From positions 1-25,417 of IMG/VR virus record IMGVR_UViG_3300037329_000063: DNA of 25,417 bases; one strand, 5' to 3'. A model generated the notes under the pieces. The model had not been told where the DNA came from and did no database searches. It worked only from the letters and a program-made list of their open reading frames with translations. This stretch comes from a virus. A program made the translations under genes and the position numbers. This document shows, piece after piece, positions 14,458 to 20,375 of this stretch; positions within the stretch are counted from its first letter, which is position 1; each line of letters starts with the position of its first letter.

Positions 14458-14630
14458 AAATCCCAAACGTAATTCTTCTCATACTTAAACCCCTGATTCT
14501 TGAGCTTATATTTCATATTCAAAACCGAAGTCTTGCTCCTTCCTACCAGCTCAGAAAGCTCTTCAAGCGACATCAGAAAGTTATCTCTTACGGTCTGGAT
14601 GTCTGGTTCGGTCCATGTTTTATTTTTCAT
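14445..14630 (-). CDS. Small HTH / Myb-like DNA-binding protein (61 aa)
   Basis: The pattern KTWTEPDIQTVRDNFLMSLEELSELVGRSKTSVLNMKYKL fits a SANT/Myb-like or simple helix-turn-helix fold with a conserved Trp near residue 6 and the turn SLEELSELVGRSKTSV. The rest is basic (KYKLKNQGFKYEKN), as expected for DNA contact. It follows a 16-bp palindrome (14644-14659) that lies 14 bases before the start and could be its operator. It is the last gene of the transcript from 16863, closed by a terminator. Its target is not known. Confidence 0.65.
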   Translation of the reverse strand: MKNKTWTEPDIQTVRDNFLMSLEELSELVGRSKTSVLNMKYKLKNQGFKYEKNYVWDLKRV

Positions 14631-14643
14631 TTTTTTTCTAATT

Positions 14644-14659
14644 CCATCGATTTCGATGG
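14644..14659. promoter_or_regulatory. 16-bp palindrome upstream of the 61-aa HTH gene
   Basis: CCATCGA (14644-14650) and TCGATGG (14653-14659) are perfect inverted repeats with a 2-base centre. The site is 13 bases before the ATG at 14630 and downstream of the preceding ORF. A dimeric HTH regulator could bind it, or it may fold in mRNA. No U-tract follows on either strand. Confidence 0.45.
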
Positions 14660-14674
14660 GGTTAAAACATTAAT

Positions 14675-14851
14675 TCAACTCCCACAGCCCAGACAATCAA
14701 ACTCAGATCCTTCAGGCTTGACTCCTTTCAGCTCCATTTGCAAATTATGGATCTGATCCTTTGCCTCCATGTCCGCAAACATTTCACCCACCAGGGTAGC
14801 TTTCAATACTTCGATTTGGGCTAGTATGTTTTCTTTTTTGCTTTCAGTCAT
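14675..14851 (-). CDS. Small acidic helical protein with a CxxC tail (58 aa)
   Basis: ATG at 14851 overlaps the stop of the two-HTH gene as ATGA, and the frame is open to TGA at 14675. The first 45 residues are one long predicted helix (SKKENILAQIEVLKATL, then EAKDQIHNLQMELKG) that could form a coiled coil. The C-terminus DCLGCGS contains a CxxC pair. There is no signal peptide. It fills a gap of about 215 bp that otherwise would have no gene. No family was recognised; a small partner of a DNA-binding protein is one idea. Confidence 0.6.
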   Translation of the reverse strand: MTESKKENILAQIEVLKATLVGEMFADMEAKDQIHNLQMELKGVKPEGSEFDCLGCGS

Positions 14852-15126
14852 ATCATTTTCAACAACTGATAGTTTACCTTACTGGAGCTATACCCCATCT
14901 TGATTCCGATATCCGCGTAGTTTTTACCCTCCGCGCTTAGTCCCCTGATAGTAGCTAATTCAGCAGCCGTGAACTTGCTGCAATCGTATCTCCCGGTTCT
15001 AAGACGCTTCTTGACTAGATGCCAAATCTGAGCTAGTGTAAGCCCTGTTTTTAAGCTTATTTCATTGTAGCTTTTATTCTGTTCAAATAGCCGCTTGACC
15101 TCTTTTAGTTGTGTTTGTGATACCAT
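14848..15126 (-). CDS. Protein with two helix-turn-helix repeats (92 aa)
   Basis: Two HTH-like units are visible. The first is at about residues 5-45 (LKEVKRLFEQNKSYNEISLKTGLTLAQIWHLVKK) and the second at about 52-90 (FTAAELATIRGLSAEGKNYADIGIKMGYSSSKVNYQL). The repeat looks like an internal duplication of one HTH, as in resolvase-type or Sigma70-region-4-like proteins. It is therefore likely to bind DNA. It is coupled to the following small ORF by ATGA and lies 12 bp after the 110-residue gene. A regulatory role in the early region is inferred. Confidence 0.7.
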   Translation of the reverse strand: MVSQTQLKEVKRLFEQNKSYNEISLKTGLTLAQIWHLVKKRLRTGRYDCSKFTAAELATIRGLSAEGKNYADIGIKMGYSSSKVNYQLLKMI

Positions 15127-15138
15127 TTTAGAATAGTG

Positions 15139-15471
15139 TTAAATTAAATTTAAAAACCCGCTAACAAAATTAACCCACCATTTTTCAGACTCTAACTTTG
15201 CCTCTTCAATATTTTTACAATGGCTACAAATACTATAACCTCCATTCATCATCCATAAAGTAGCATTGAAACCGTAATTATCTTCATCGCATATGGAAAT
15301 ATGAGATTTCAAATCGCCTTGAACTGGTAAGTTTACATAAGCGGCCGAAACACACTTATAAACGTGTTTGATTTTAGTTTCATCATCCCAGATTAAAGGC
15401 TTAATAAAACCATCTGGAAACTCCTTCATAGCCTCCAGGCAATCCCGATTAAATACCTCTGATCTAATCAT
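15139..15471 (-). CDS. Protein with a methyltransferase-like N-terminal segment (110 aa)
   Basis: The first 22 residues (SEVFNRDCLEAMKEFPDGFI) match the opening of N4/N6 DNA methyltransferases, which read NxDCLxxMKxxPDxxIDLxxTDPPY. In this protein the match stops before the catalytic DPPY motif and is followed by an unrelated sequence (KPLIWDDETKIKHVYKC), ending with a CSHCKN motif and a hydrophobic C-terminus. It therefore cannot be an active methyltransferase. Its start overlaps the stop of the Gp157-like gene by 4 bp. It may be a recombined remnant fused to a separate small domain. The function is unknown. Confidence 0.55.
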   Translation of the reverse strand: MIRSEVFNRDCLEAMKEFPDGFIKPLIWDDETKIKHVYKCVSAAYVNLPVQGDLKSHISICDEDNYGFNATLWMMNGGYSICSHCKNIEEAKLESEKWWVNFVSGFLNLI

Positions 15472-15953
15472 TTGATCTGCAGATTATAATTAGCCTGAAT
15501 GAAAGCCCCTTCGATTATTTCACCGTCCTTGATAGCTTTCTTAATCCCAATCTTGTCCGCTGACTTTACTATTTTTTCAGTGACAAATCTAGCGTCTAGC
15601 AGCTCAACCAAGGGGACTTCAATCGACTCAGTTCTTCTCACACTTATATTCAGCGTAGGAGACGAAACTTTTTCAATTGAATAGATTTGCATAGCTGATA
15701 ATACAGCGTCTTTCATACGATCAATCGCACTTTCTTTGGCTTTCTTAATCGCTGTCAATCGCTTGATTTCTTCGCTTATAAGCGACACTTCCCCCTCAAA
15801 ACTCTTGACTACGTAGCCGTAATTAATAGCCTTTTCCTGTAGCTCGCTTTGGTTAATTACCAGAGCGGTTTCCACCTCTTGAGATAGTTCGCCATCTTCC
15901 AAGAAGGAGGCTAGATTTCTAGCCTCCTCTGATATAATATATAATGATTTCAT
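15468..15953 (-). CDS. Siphovirus Gp157-like protein (161 aa)
   Basis: The protein has the Gp157 pattern: an acidic N-terminal helix, a long coiled-coil centre (EGEVSLISEEIKRLTAIKKAKESAIDRMKDAVLSAM, about residues 53-88), then the strand LNISVRRTESIEV and the C-terminal DARFVTEKIVKSADKIGIKKAIKDGEIIEGAFI. Gp157-like proteins were first noted in Streptococcus phages and are often next to recombination genes; some are linked to phage resistance, but their molecular role is not settled. It overlaps the SSAP-like gene by 4 bp. Length is typical for the family. Confidence 0.8.
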   Translation of the reverse strand: MKSLYIISEEARNLASFLEDGELSQEVETALVINQSELQEKAINYGYVVKSFEGEVSLISEEIKRLTAIKKAKESAIDRMKDAVLSAMQIYSIEKVSSPTLNISVRRTESIEVPLVELLDARFVTEKIVKSADKIGIKKAIKDGEIIEGAFIQANYNLQIK

Positions 15954-16573
15954 AGTTTGTTGATTGTTTGACTTAGTGATTCCCTGACCTCTTTACTGAT
16001 TTTATAGCTCTCTTCAATCTTAGCTATGTTGCCTCCTGAAATTAGATACTGGATCGCAGCGTCTAACTTTTCACCTTTGTTAAGCCAAGGTCTTGCGTCA
16101 ACTTTTTGCGGAGTTAGATCCTCTTTTTTATCGTACTTTGTTTGTGGGCCAATGTTCTTATTTTTAAGGCCCATGTAGACATCGGAAGCCAATCCAAGCA
16201 TCTTTGCAGCTGTTCCTATTGCGTCGGTTGTAGCCATCTTAAAACATTCATCAGAAACAAACGGCCCATTCCTTTCATTTGCAATAAACATTGATCCACC
16301 GTTTCCGGGTATTCCATCACTCCAAATATCTTCTATCTTTACAAATAGATTTATGTTTACAAAACACGCCGTTTCACCTGTTGCGGTTGGTTCTATCCAT
16401 TGCTTTTCTACTGTGAATTTCCAACCTATACCACACACTCCGAATACCTCTGTAAGCTTTTGTATTCTCCATTGAGGATTTATATCAGACTTACCTTTTA
16501 GTCTGCCTGCCTGAATCTCTCTTAGAGAGCTATCGGGAACATCTTTCAGAAGGTCATAATATTTTAAACTCAT
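15950..16573 (-). CDS. Sak/Rad52-like single-strand annealing protein (207 aa)
   Basis: The core has features of Rad52-superfamily (Sak-like) annealing proteins: SDINPQWRIQKLTEVFGVCGIGWKF near residue 29, a beta-strand block with FVNINLFVKIED, IWSDGIPGNGGSMF, and the helix DECFKMATTDAIGTAAKMLGLASDVYMG around residues 108-135. The C-terminal part is helical and more variable. Such proteins anneal complementary strands in phage recombination and work with a nuclease and an SSB; a VRR-NUC nuclease and an SSB-like protein are encoded in the same region. It overlaps both neighbours by 4 bp. Confidence 0.75.
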   Translation of the reverse strand: MSLKYYDLLKDVPDSSLREIQAGRLKGKSDINPQWRIQKLTEVFGVCGIGWKFTVEKQWIEPTATGETACFVNINLFVKIEDIWSDGIPGNGGSMFIANERNGPFVSDECFKMATTDAIGTAAKMLGLASDVYMGLKNKNIGPQTKYDKKEDLTPQKVDARPWLNKGEKLDAAIQYLISGGNIAKIEESYKISKEVRESLSQTINKL

Positions 16574-16863
16574 AGCTCAGTCAGTTTCTCTATTTGCAAA
16601 AGGCTTTCGCAAAGGTCCCGATTAAACTCCTGCTCAGTAATCGGGATAATTTTCTCCCTACCAATCGCCGATACGTATCTGATCATTTCGACCCGTAAAG
16701 TAGGGAATATCTCCAAGTCAAGTTCTTCTCCATAGTTTTTGTATAGGCTGACCTCGGTAACAAAATTCTCATCACTACTTACCTTATACGAGTGTCGCCC
16801 TATCCTGAAAAACTTAGGGATTTCTATTTCCCTTTCCTGTGTCGTGTTTACTGTAATTTTCAT
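16570..16863 (-). CDS. Early protein of unknown function (97 aa)
   Basis: A mostly beta-stranded N-terminal half (MKITVNTTQEREIEIPKFFRIGRHSYKVSS) is followed by an acidic stretch and a C-terminal helix (FNRDLCESLLQIEKL). No family was recognised. It is first in the transcript with the promoter at 16890-16920 and overlaps the annealing-protein gene by 4 bp, so it probably belongs to recombination. The leader AAACAAAAGCGA is three bases before its ATG. Confidence 0.65.
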   Translation of the reverse strand: MKITVNTTQEREIEIPKFFRIGRHSYKVSSDENFVTEVSLYKNYGEELDLEIFPTLRVEMIRYVSAIGREKIIPITEQEFNRDLCESLLQIEKLTEL

Positions 16864-16889
16864 TTTCGCTTTTGTTTATTTATGTGATG

Positions 16890-16920
16890 TAATATTAACT
16901 ATTTTATTTAATATTTACAA
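16890..16920 (-). promoter_or_regulatory. Early-type promoter for the recombination operon
   Basis: On the minus strand TTG (16920-16918) and TAATATTA (16897-16890) are 20 bp apart, with the conserved spacer. It follows the stop of the XRE-like gene at 16921 directly. The leader to the ATG at 16863 contains AAACAAAAGCGA (16877-16866 on the minus strand). Confidence 0.8.
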
Positions 16921-17169
16921 CTACCAATCGAATTTATTTTCATCAAATCCGCAAAGAAAGTTAGGGCTGCATTCTAATCTATCGCAAATAATGCGAATCA
17001 TACTGAGTGGTATTCTGGTAGTTTCGCCTCGAACTAACTTGTAAGCAGAAACCATTTGAGTGACCTCTGCGCTATCGGGCCAAAGTGACGCGCCAAGTTG
17101 CGGTATTGTAATCGCTTTTTCAGCTGTGGAATTGAAGCGTATCAACGCTTCTTCGATTCGTAAGATCAT
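16921..17169 (-). CDS. XRE-like HTH regulator (82 aa)
   Basis: The product has the shape of small Cro/CI (XRE)-type repressors in Bacteroidota phages: KAITIPQLGASLWPDSAEVTQMVSAYKLVRGETTRIPLSMIRIICDRLECSPNFLCGF. The last part (IRIICDRLECSPNFLCGF) matches the fifth helix and tail of this family, in which the regulator reads an operator near early promoters. Its ATG overlaps the preceding stop as ATGA, and its stop touches the promoter at 16890-16920, so it could act there. It might control the shared promoter elements. This regulatory role is inferred. Confidence 0.65.
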   Translation of the reverse strand: MILRIEEALIRFNSTAEKAITIPQLGASLWPDSAEVTQMVSAYKLVRGETTRIPLSMIRIICDRLECSPNFLCGFDENKFDW

Positions 17170-17441
17170 AGGTTTTTTTCTAGTTCAAATTCCCAATCAA
17201 TAGACTTTCTTAGCTTTGCTAGTTCTACGGTGTTGGTGACCACTCGGTCTGATTTATCATAGTCATAAGCAAGTGTTGCCCCCACATACTCAATCCTATC
17301 AATGATCGTATCGGAAAAGGTAGGGTGCATGAAGTCACCTTCTTCTATATCTACTGTATAGGTTATCTGAGCATAGAAAGAATACTCAGTACGTCTGATT
17401 GTATGAGAGACAGTGATTTGCTTAGTTTGTTGTGTTTGCAT
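17166..17441 (-). CDS. Early protein of unknown function (91 aa)
   Basis: Beta-strand-rich N-terminal part (KQITVSHTIRRTEYSFYAQI, then YTVDIEEGD) and a C-terminal helix (TNTVELAKLRKSIDWEFELEK). No family was recognised. It overlaps the XRE-like gene by 4 bp. Upstream, the shared leader AAACAAAAGCG is followed by a short CCC-TTCG-GGG hairpin and then the ATG, which is a variation on the other genes. It belongs to the transcript from 17774-17804. Confidence 0.6.
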   Translation of the reverse strand: MQTQQTKQITVSHTIRRTEYSFYAQITYTVDIEEGDFMHPTFSDTIIDRIEYVGATLAYDYDKSDRVVTNTVELAKLRKSIDWEFELEKNL

Positions 17442-17473
17442 TTGTGTAACCCCGAAGGGCGCTTTTGTTTAGA

Positions 17474-17728
17474 TCAATAAAAAAGAGTATTTTTTTCTGA
17501 GTAGTGCCCGTCAAAAACACGCTTAGTTATTATTGCGGCTAAAACTTCCCTGGAGCATTCATTTACTAACTGCTCTAATTTTAAAACCAAAATATCTTGT
17601 CTATCATTCCAAGTTTGCGTTGTCTCAAACCCCTCACTAATCTCCCAAGACTTGTCCTCTGAATTTCCACGTAGCTTTGTTAGTGTTTCTTGTATTTTTT
17701 TTGAGTTGTCTAAATCTAAATTTGTCAT
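17474..17728 (-). CDS. First early protein of the region, unknown function (84 aa)
   Basis: The start is taken at 17728, directly preceded by the shared leader AAACAAAAGCGA; an upstream in-frame ATG at 17764 would add 12 residues but spans a 16-base inverted repeat. The product begins MTNLDLDNSKKIQETL and is mainly helical (LVLKLEQLVNECSREVLAAI). It contains WEISEGFETTQTWNDRQD. No family was recognised. As the first gene after the promoter at 17774-17804 it is expected to be expressed early. It leads into the 91-residue gene 32 bp later. Confidence 0.6.
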   Translation of the reverse strand: MTNLDLDNSKKIQETLTKLRGNSEDKSWEISEGFETTQTWNDRQDILVLKLEQLVNECSREVLAAIITKRVFDGHYSEKNTLFY

Positions 17729-17747
17729 AATCGCTTTTGTTTGCAGT

Positions 17748-17763
17748 TGAGGACCGTTCCTCA
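17748..17763 (-). promoter_or_regulatory. Inverted repeat in the 5' leader of the first early gene
   Basis: TGAGGA and TCCTCA (17748-17753 and 17758-17763) pair around the 4-base loop. It lies between the promoter and the start at 17728, at or very near the likely 5' end of the mRNA. It could stabilise the transcript or be a regulator site. Confidence 0.45.
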
Positions 17764-17773
17764 TTTGCTTATG

Positions 17774-17804
17774 TAATATTAAACAATTTATTTAATAATT
17801 ACAA
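17774..17804 (-). promoter_or_regulatory. Early-type promoter for the leftward early operon
   Basis: On the minus strand TTG (17804-17802) and TAATATTA (17781-17774) are 20 bp apart. The spacer is TAATTATTAAATAAATTGTT, a slightly altered form of the conserved one. It lies in the gap between the plus-strand gene and the leftward early genes. Confidence 0.75.
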
Positions 17805-17813
17805 ACTTCACAT

Positions 17814-17844
17814 AAAAAAATCCCGATTATTTTCACAACCGGGA
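17814..17844 (-). terminator. Intrinsic terminator upstream of the early operon
   Basis: On the minus strand TCCCG and CGGGA form a 5-bp stem around a 14-base loop, with a run of seven U at 17820-17814. No minus-strand gene ends here: the DNA to the right codes for the plus-strand gene. It would stop antisense transcripts from reaching the early promoter 10 bp away. Confidence 0.65.
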
Positions 17845-17940
17845 CCAATCACACAACTAAACAAAGAGCGACCTTCGATATAAAGATAGCTATTTTAAAT
17901 CAAATTATTCCCTAAATTGCATAAACAAAAAAACAGAGCG

Positions 17941-19428
17941 ATGAACAGAAAGATAGAACTAAAAATTGAAGGACTAGGAAAATTCGAGGGCCTTTGGACT
18001 CCTGAACTTGTTACCGAATCAGTAACCCAGGTACCGGAAGCGAAAGAAGATGAGGTTTCAATTCCCAAAACTTTTAACATTACAACTAATTTTTACGATT
18101 TTCTAGCAAGTAAGGAGGTGTTTTTTGAACTAAAAGCTGGTGATACCTATACAGTAGACCGAATAAAATCTACCAATATTTCGAGCAAAAAAATAATCTA
18201 CTGCAAGGATGGATTTGCAAAGCTGGTAATTGGAATTGAGAATTACGACACAGAAAAAGCAACTCAAAGCGGTCACCTAATCACGCTTAAAAATGGTGCT
18301 GAAATTCTGATTGAAAACGTTCACATCTCCCAACCACCCCAAATATATAGTACTCAACCTTGGATGCCATCCCTTTTCAGGTCATCTCAAGACCAAAACG
18401 CAAAGTGGGCAGTAGTCATCAAAAACAACGATAACGGAGAAAATGGAGGGTTTGGAGTCGGTTTTGTCTACGGAGGTTTGAGCGAAAACAATATTGCATT
18501 AATAGACTGGAAATTCAAAGGTGTCGGTCTTATGGATGCCAAGAATCCTTACCCTGGATGCGTTCTCAACGTCACCATTGACAATGTTAATGCAGATTAT
18601 ACCAACCTAAAAAAGTGGGGAGATAATAAGACGTTGGTTAAAGGAATATTCAAAAATGATACCTTTACGGTAACTGAAGGATTTAATTTTGAGTTTCTGA
18701 ATAATTACAATTTTCAGGAAGATTCAAATTCCAACAGCTCTTTTTTGATCCATTCAGGTCGCTTCACTTTCCAGATAGACCGAAATAAAAGCTTGCTAGA
18801 CTGGAATACCTGCAAGCTAAGACCCCGACCCTTTACAGGTGAAAATGTTACTATTAATAAGGGTCGAGCATTTTTCATAGGTAAGGAACCGCAAGCCGGT
18901 GACATCTTCTATATTAATGGAACCGGGTATATCATCAAAGAAAAAAACCGAACCTATTATACGGACTGGACCAAATGGGGGGATGATAAGAATTTAGACC
19001 TTGCTTTTCAATTAGCCTGTTTCACGGATGCAAAACTGCCTGAAGATGGCATTTATACGATTGAAGCCTATGAAGCTATTTTCTACGCTCCAAAAAATGC
19101 GGTAGATGCGTATTTAGTTTTCAAGGCTAACTTTGATTTCCGAAGTTATCCAACCACGGAGTTTGGAGATAGAGAAATTCTCTCAGGTGCTACAGTAGGT
19201 CACTTATGCTACAATCACGACGTTATAACGCTTTGGGCAAAGGATTCTTCGCTATTAGGATATTATCGGCAGACTCAGGACAACGGAAAAACTAATGGAT
19301 ACAACATGGTTAACTGCGTCGGGTTTGAAAATGAGTTCAACCCACCTGTAGAGGTTACAAAAGACAAGAATAAACCAATGCCTCAAGTAGTTTTAGAAAT
19401 GCTGGCATGGACGAAAGAATTTTCATAG
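17941..19428 (+). CDS. Lone plus-strand beta-rich protein (495 aa), possible moron
   Basis: The start is the ATG at 17941, preceded by AAACAAAAAAACAGAGCG, a form of the shared leader; an in-frame ATG at 17917 would add eight residues. The protein is polar and beta-rich throughout, with a beta-helix-like segment near residues 110-130 (GHLITLKNGAEILIENVHIS). Two similar stretches, KKWGDNKTL near residue 220 and TKWGDDKNL near residue 343, suggest an internal repeat. There is no signal peptide or membrane helix. No family was recognised. It is the only gene on this strand, lies between late and early regions and has its own terminator. That is typical of a moron; a surface-binding or decoy role is a guess. 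Confidence 0.7.
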   Translation: MNRKIELKIEGLGKFEGLWTPELVTESVTQVPEAKEDEVSIPKTFNITTNFYDFLASKEVFFELKAGDTYTVDRIKSTNISSKKIIYCKDGFAKLVIGIENYDTEKATQSGHLITLKNGAEILIENVHISQPPQIYSTQPWMPSLFRSSQDQNAKWAVVIKNNDNGENGGFGVGFVYGGLSENNIALIDWKFKGVGLMDAKNPYPGCVLNVTIDNVNADYTNLKKWGDNKTLVKGIFKNDTFTVTEGFNFEFLNNYNFQEDSNSNSSFLIHSGRFTFQIDRNKSLLDWNTCKLRPRPFTGENVTINKGRAFFIGKEPQAGDIFYINGTGYIIKEKNRTYYTDWTKWGDDKNLDLAFQLACFTDAKLPEDGIYTIEAYEAIFYAPKNAVDAYLVFKANFDFRSYPTTEFGDREILSGATVGHLCYNHDVITLWAKDSSLLGYYRQTQDNGKTNGYNMVNCVGFENEFNPPVEVTKDKNKPMPQVVLEMLAWTKEFS

Positions 19429-19459
19429 ATGTTAGGTTATGTTTTGGTAGTGTGGAAAA

Positions 19460-19488
19460 AGAGCGGTTTATGACTGCTCTTTTTTTTT
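19460..19488 (+). terminator. Intrinsic terminator after the plus-strand gene
   Basis: AGAGC and GCTCT (19460-19464 and 19476-19480) form the base of the stem and GT/AC pairs extend it after a mismatch. A run of nine T follows (partly overlapping the arm). It lies 32 bases after the stop at 19428. Confidence 0.75.
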
Positions 19489-19491
19489 GGC

Positions 19492-19513
19492 AAAAAAATA
19501 GCCCCGAAGGGCT
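19492..19513 (-). terminator. Intrinsic terminator after the 264-aa gene
   Basis: On the minus strand AGCCC and GGGCT flank a TTCG tetraloop, followed by a run of seven U. It is five bases after the stop at 19519. It pairs back to back with the plus-strand terminator, so the two convergent genes each end separately. Confidence 0.8.
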
Positions 19514-19518
19514 TTGGG

Positions 19519-20313
19519 TTAACTATTTGTTAAAATTCTAGCTTTAGAAGTGTAGCCATTTTTCACGAACTCATCAATCCAAATTAACTCCTTTGTCCAA
19601 CTGCCTTCCTTTTTCTTTGGCTGTAATCTAAAATGCCCTGAAACATTAAAGGCATCAGATTTTACAAGGTTTGTAAACCACTTTGAATCTAGGAAACATA
19701 TTTCTAAATTAGTTTCATTTAGATGCTTGTAACCTTTGTCTTTTATTTTTGATTTTGCAGGAAGTATTTTTGTTTCAACTTGAGCGTAACTTTTGAACAT
19801 TTTTAAAGCTATTATCTTAGCAATTGTAGGATTTATGAAATTATCATACGCTATTTTATTTACAGAAACATCAAAACAGTAACTTATCCAAATATTATCT
19901 ATATCGTACTGATTGCTATTTACATACATTGCTAAGGGTATCCCTTTTTTATCAAACATATAAAAAAATAACTCATTGTTTTGAGAATCTTTTTTTACCT
20001 CATATTTAATCATGTAAACAAAATCACCTAAAATGTACGTTCCGTTTACATCAAAGTCAGAAAGATTATTTTTTACAATATCTCCGTATAGCTCAATTAG
20101 TTTTTTTTCCGCCTTAATGCTTGCCTGATTGAAAGATTCGCTTATAATGTTGATTTCATTCTTAAAATCTTTGTTGCAAAATTTCCATGTTTGCGTAAAA
20201 CCACGGCCTAAAGCATCAAAAAAGGGTTTGTCTTGTTCAAATACAGGCATGTTGCCTAAACTGTTATTTTCTAGTTTTTCTAGTATTGGGTAAGTTTTTC
20301 CATTTATTCTCAT
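19519..20313 (-). CDS. Protein of unknown function in its own transcription unit (264 aa)
   Basis: A cytosolic-looking alpha/beta protein with LGNMPVFEQDKPFFDALGRGF near the N-terminus, a KFCNKDFKNEINIISESFNQASIKAEKKL helix, and a C-terminal motif of the form VSGHFRLQPKKKEGSWTKELIWIDEFVKNGYTSKARI. That last pattern (GHxRxQ...K..WI..F.K.G) is one I recall from unassigned phage and bacterial accessory proteins. It has no membrane or signal segment. It carries its own early-type promoter and a terminator, so it is expressed independently of the lysis genes although it follows them. Function unknown. Confidence 0.65.
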   Translation of the reverse strand: MRINGKTYPILEKLENNSLGNMPVFEQDKPFFDALGRGFTQTWKFCNKDFKNEINIISESFNQASIKAEKKLIELYGDIVKNNLSDFDVNGTYILGDFVYMIKYEVKKDSQNNELFFYMFDKKGIPLAMYVNSNQYDIDNIWISYCFDVSVNKIAYDNFINPTIAKIIALKMFKSYAQVETKILPAKSKIKDKGYKHLNETNLEICFLDSKWFTNLVKSDAFNVSGHFRLQPKKKEGSWTKELIWIDEFVKNGYTSKARILTNS

Positions 20314-20336
20314 TGTCGCTTTTGTTTAAGTTAACC

Positions 20337-20366
20337 TAAAACTAACTATTTTATTTAATAATGCAA
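20337..20366 (-). promoter_or_regulatory. Early-type promoter upstream of the 264-aa gene
   Basis: On the minus strand TTG (20366-20364) and TAGTTTTA (20344-20337) are 19 bp apart, with the conserved spacer ATTAAATAAAATAGT. TAGTTTTA fits TAnnTTTG best of the five copies. The leader AAACAAAAGCGA (20327-20316) is two bases before the ATG. Confidence 0.8.
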
Positions 20367-20375
20367 AACAAAAGA

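Noticed and set aside
17881-17920. Possible promoter for the plus-strand gene (TAAATTGC at 17913)
   Set aside because: No TTG lies 19-21 bp upstream, so the match to the -33/-7 pattern is too weak to call.
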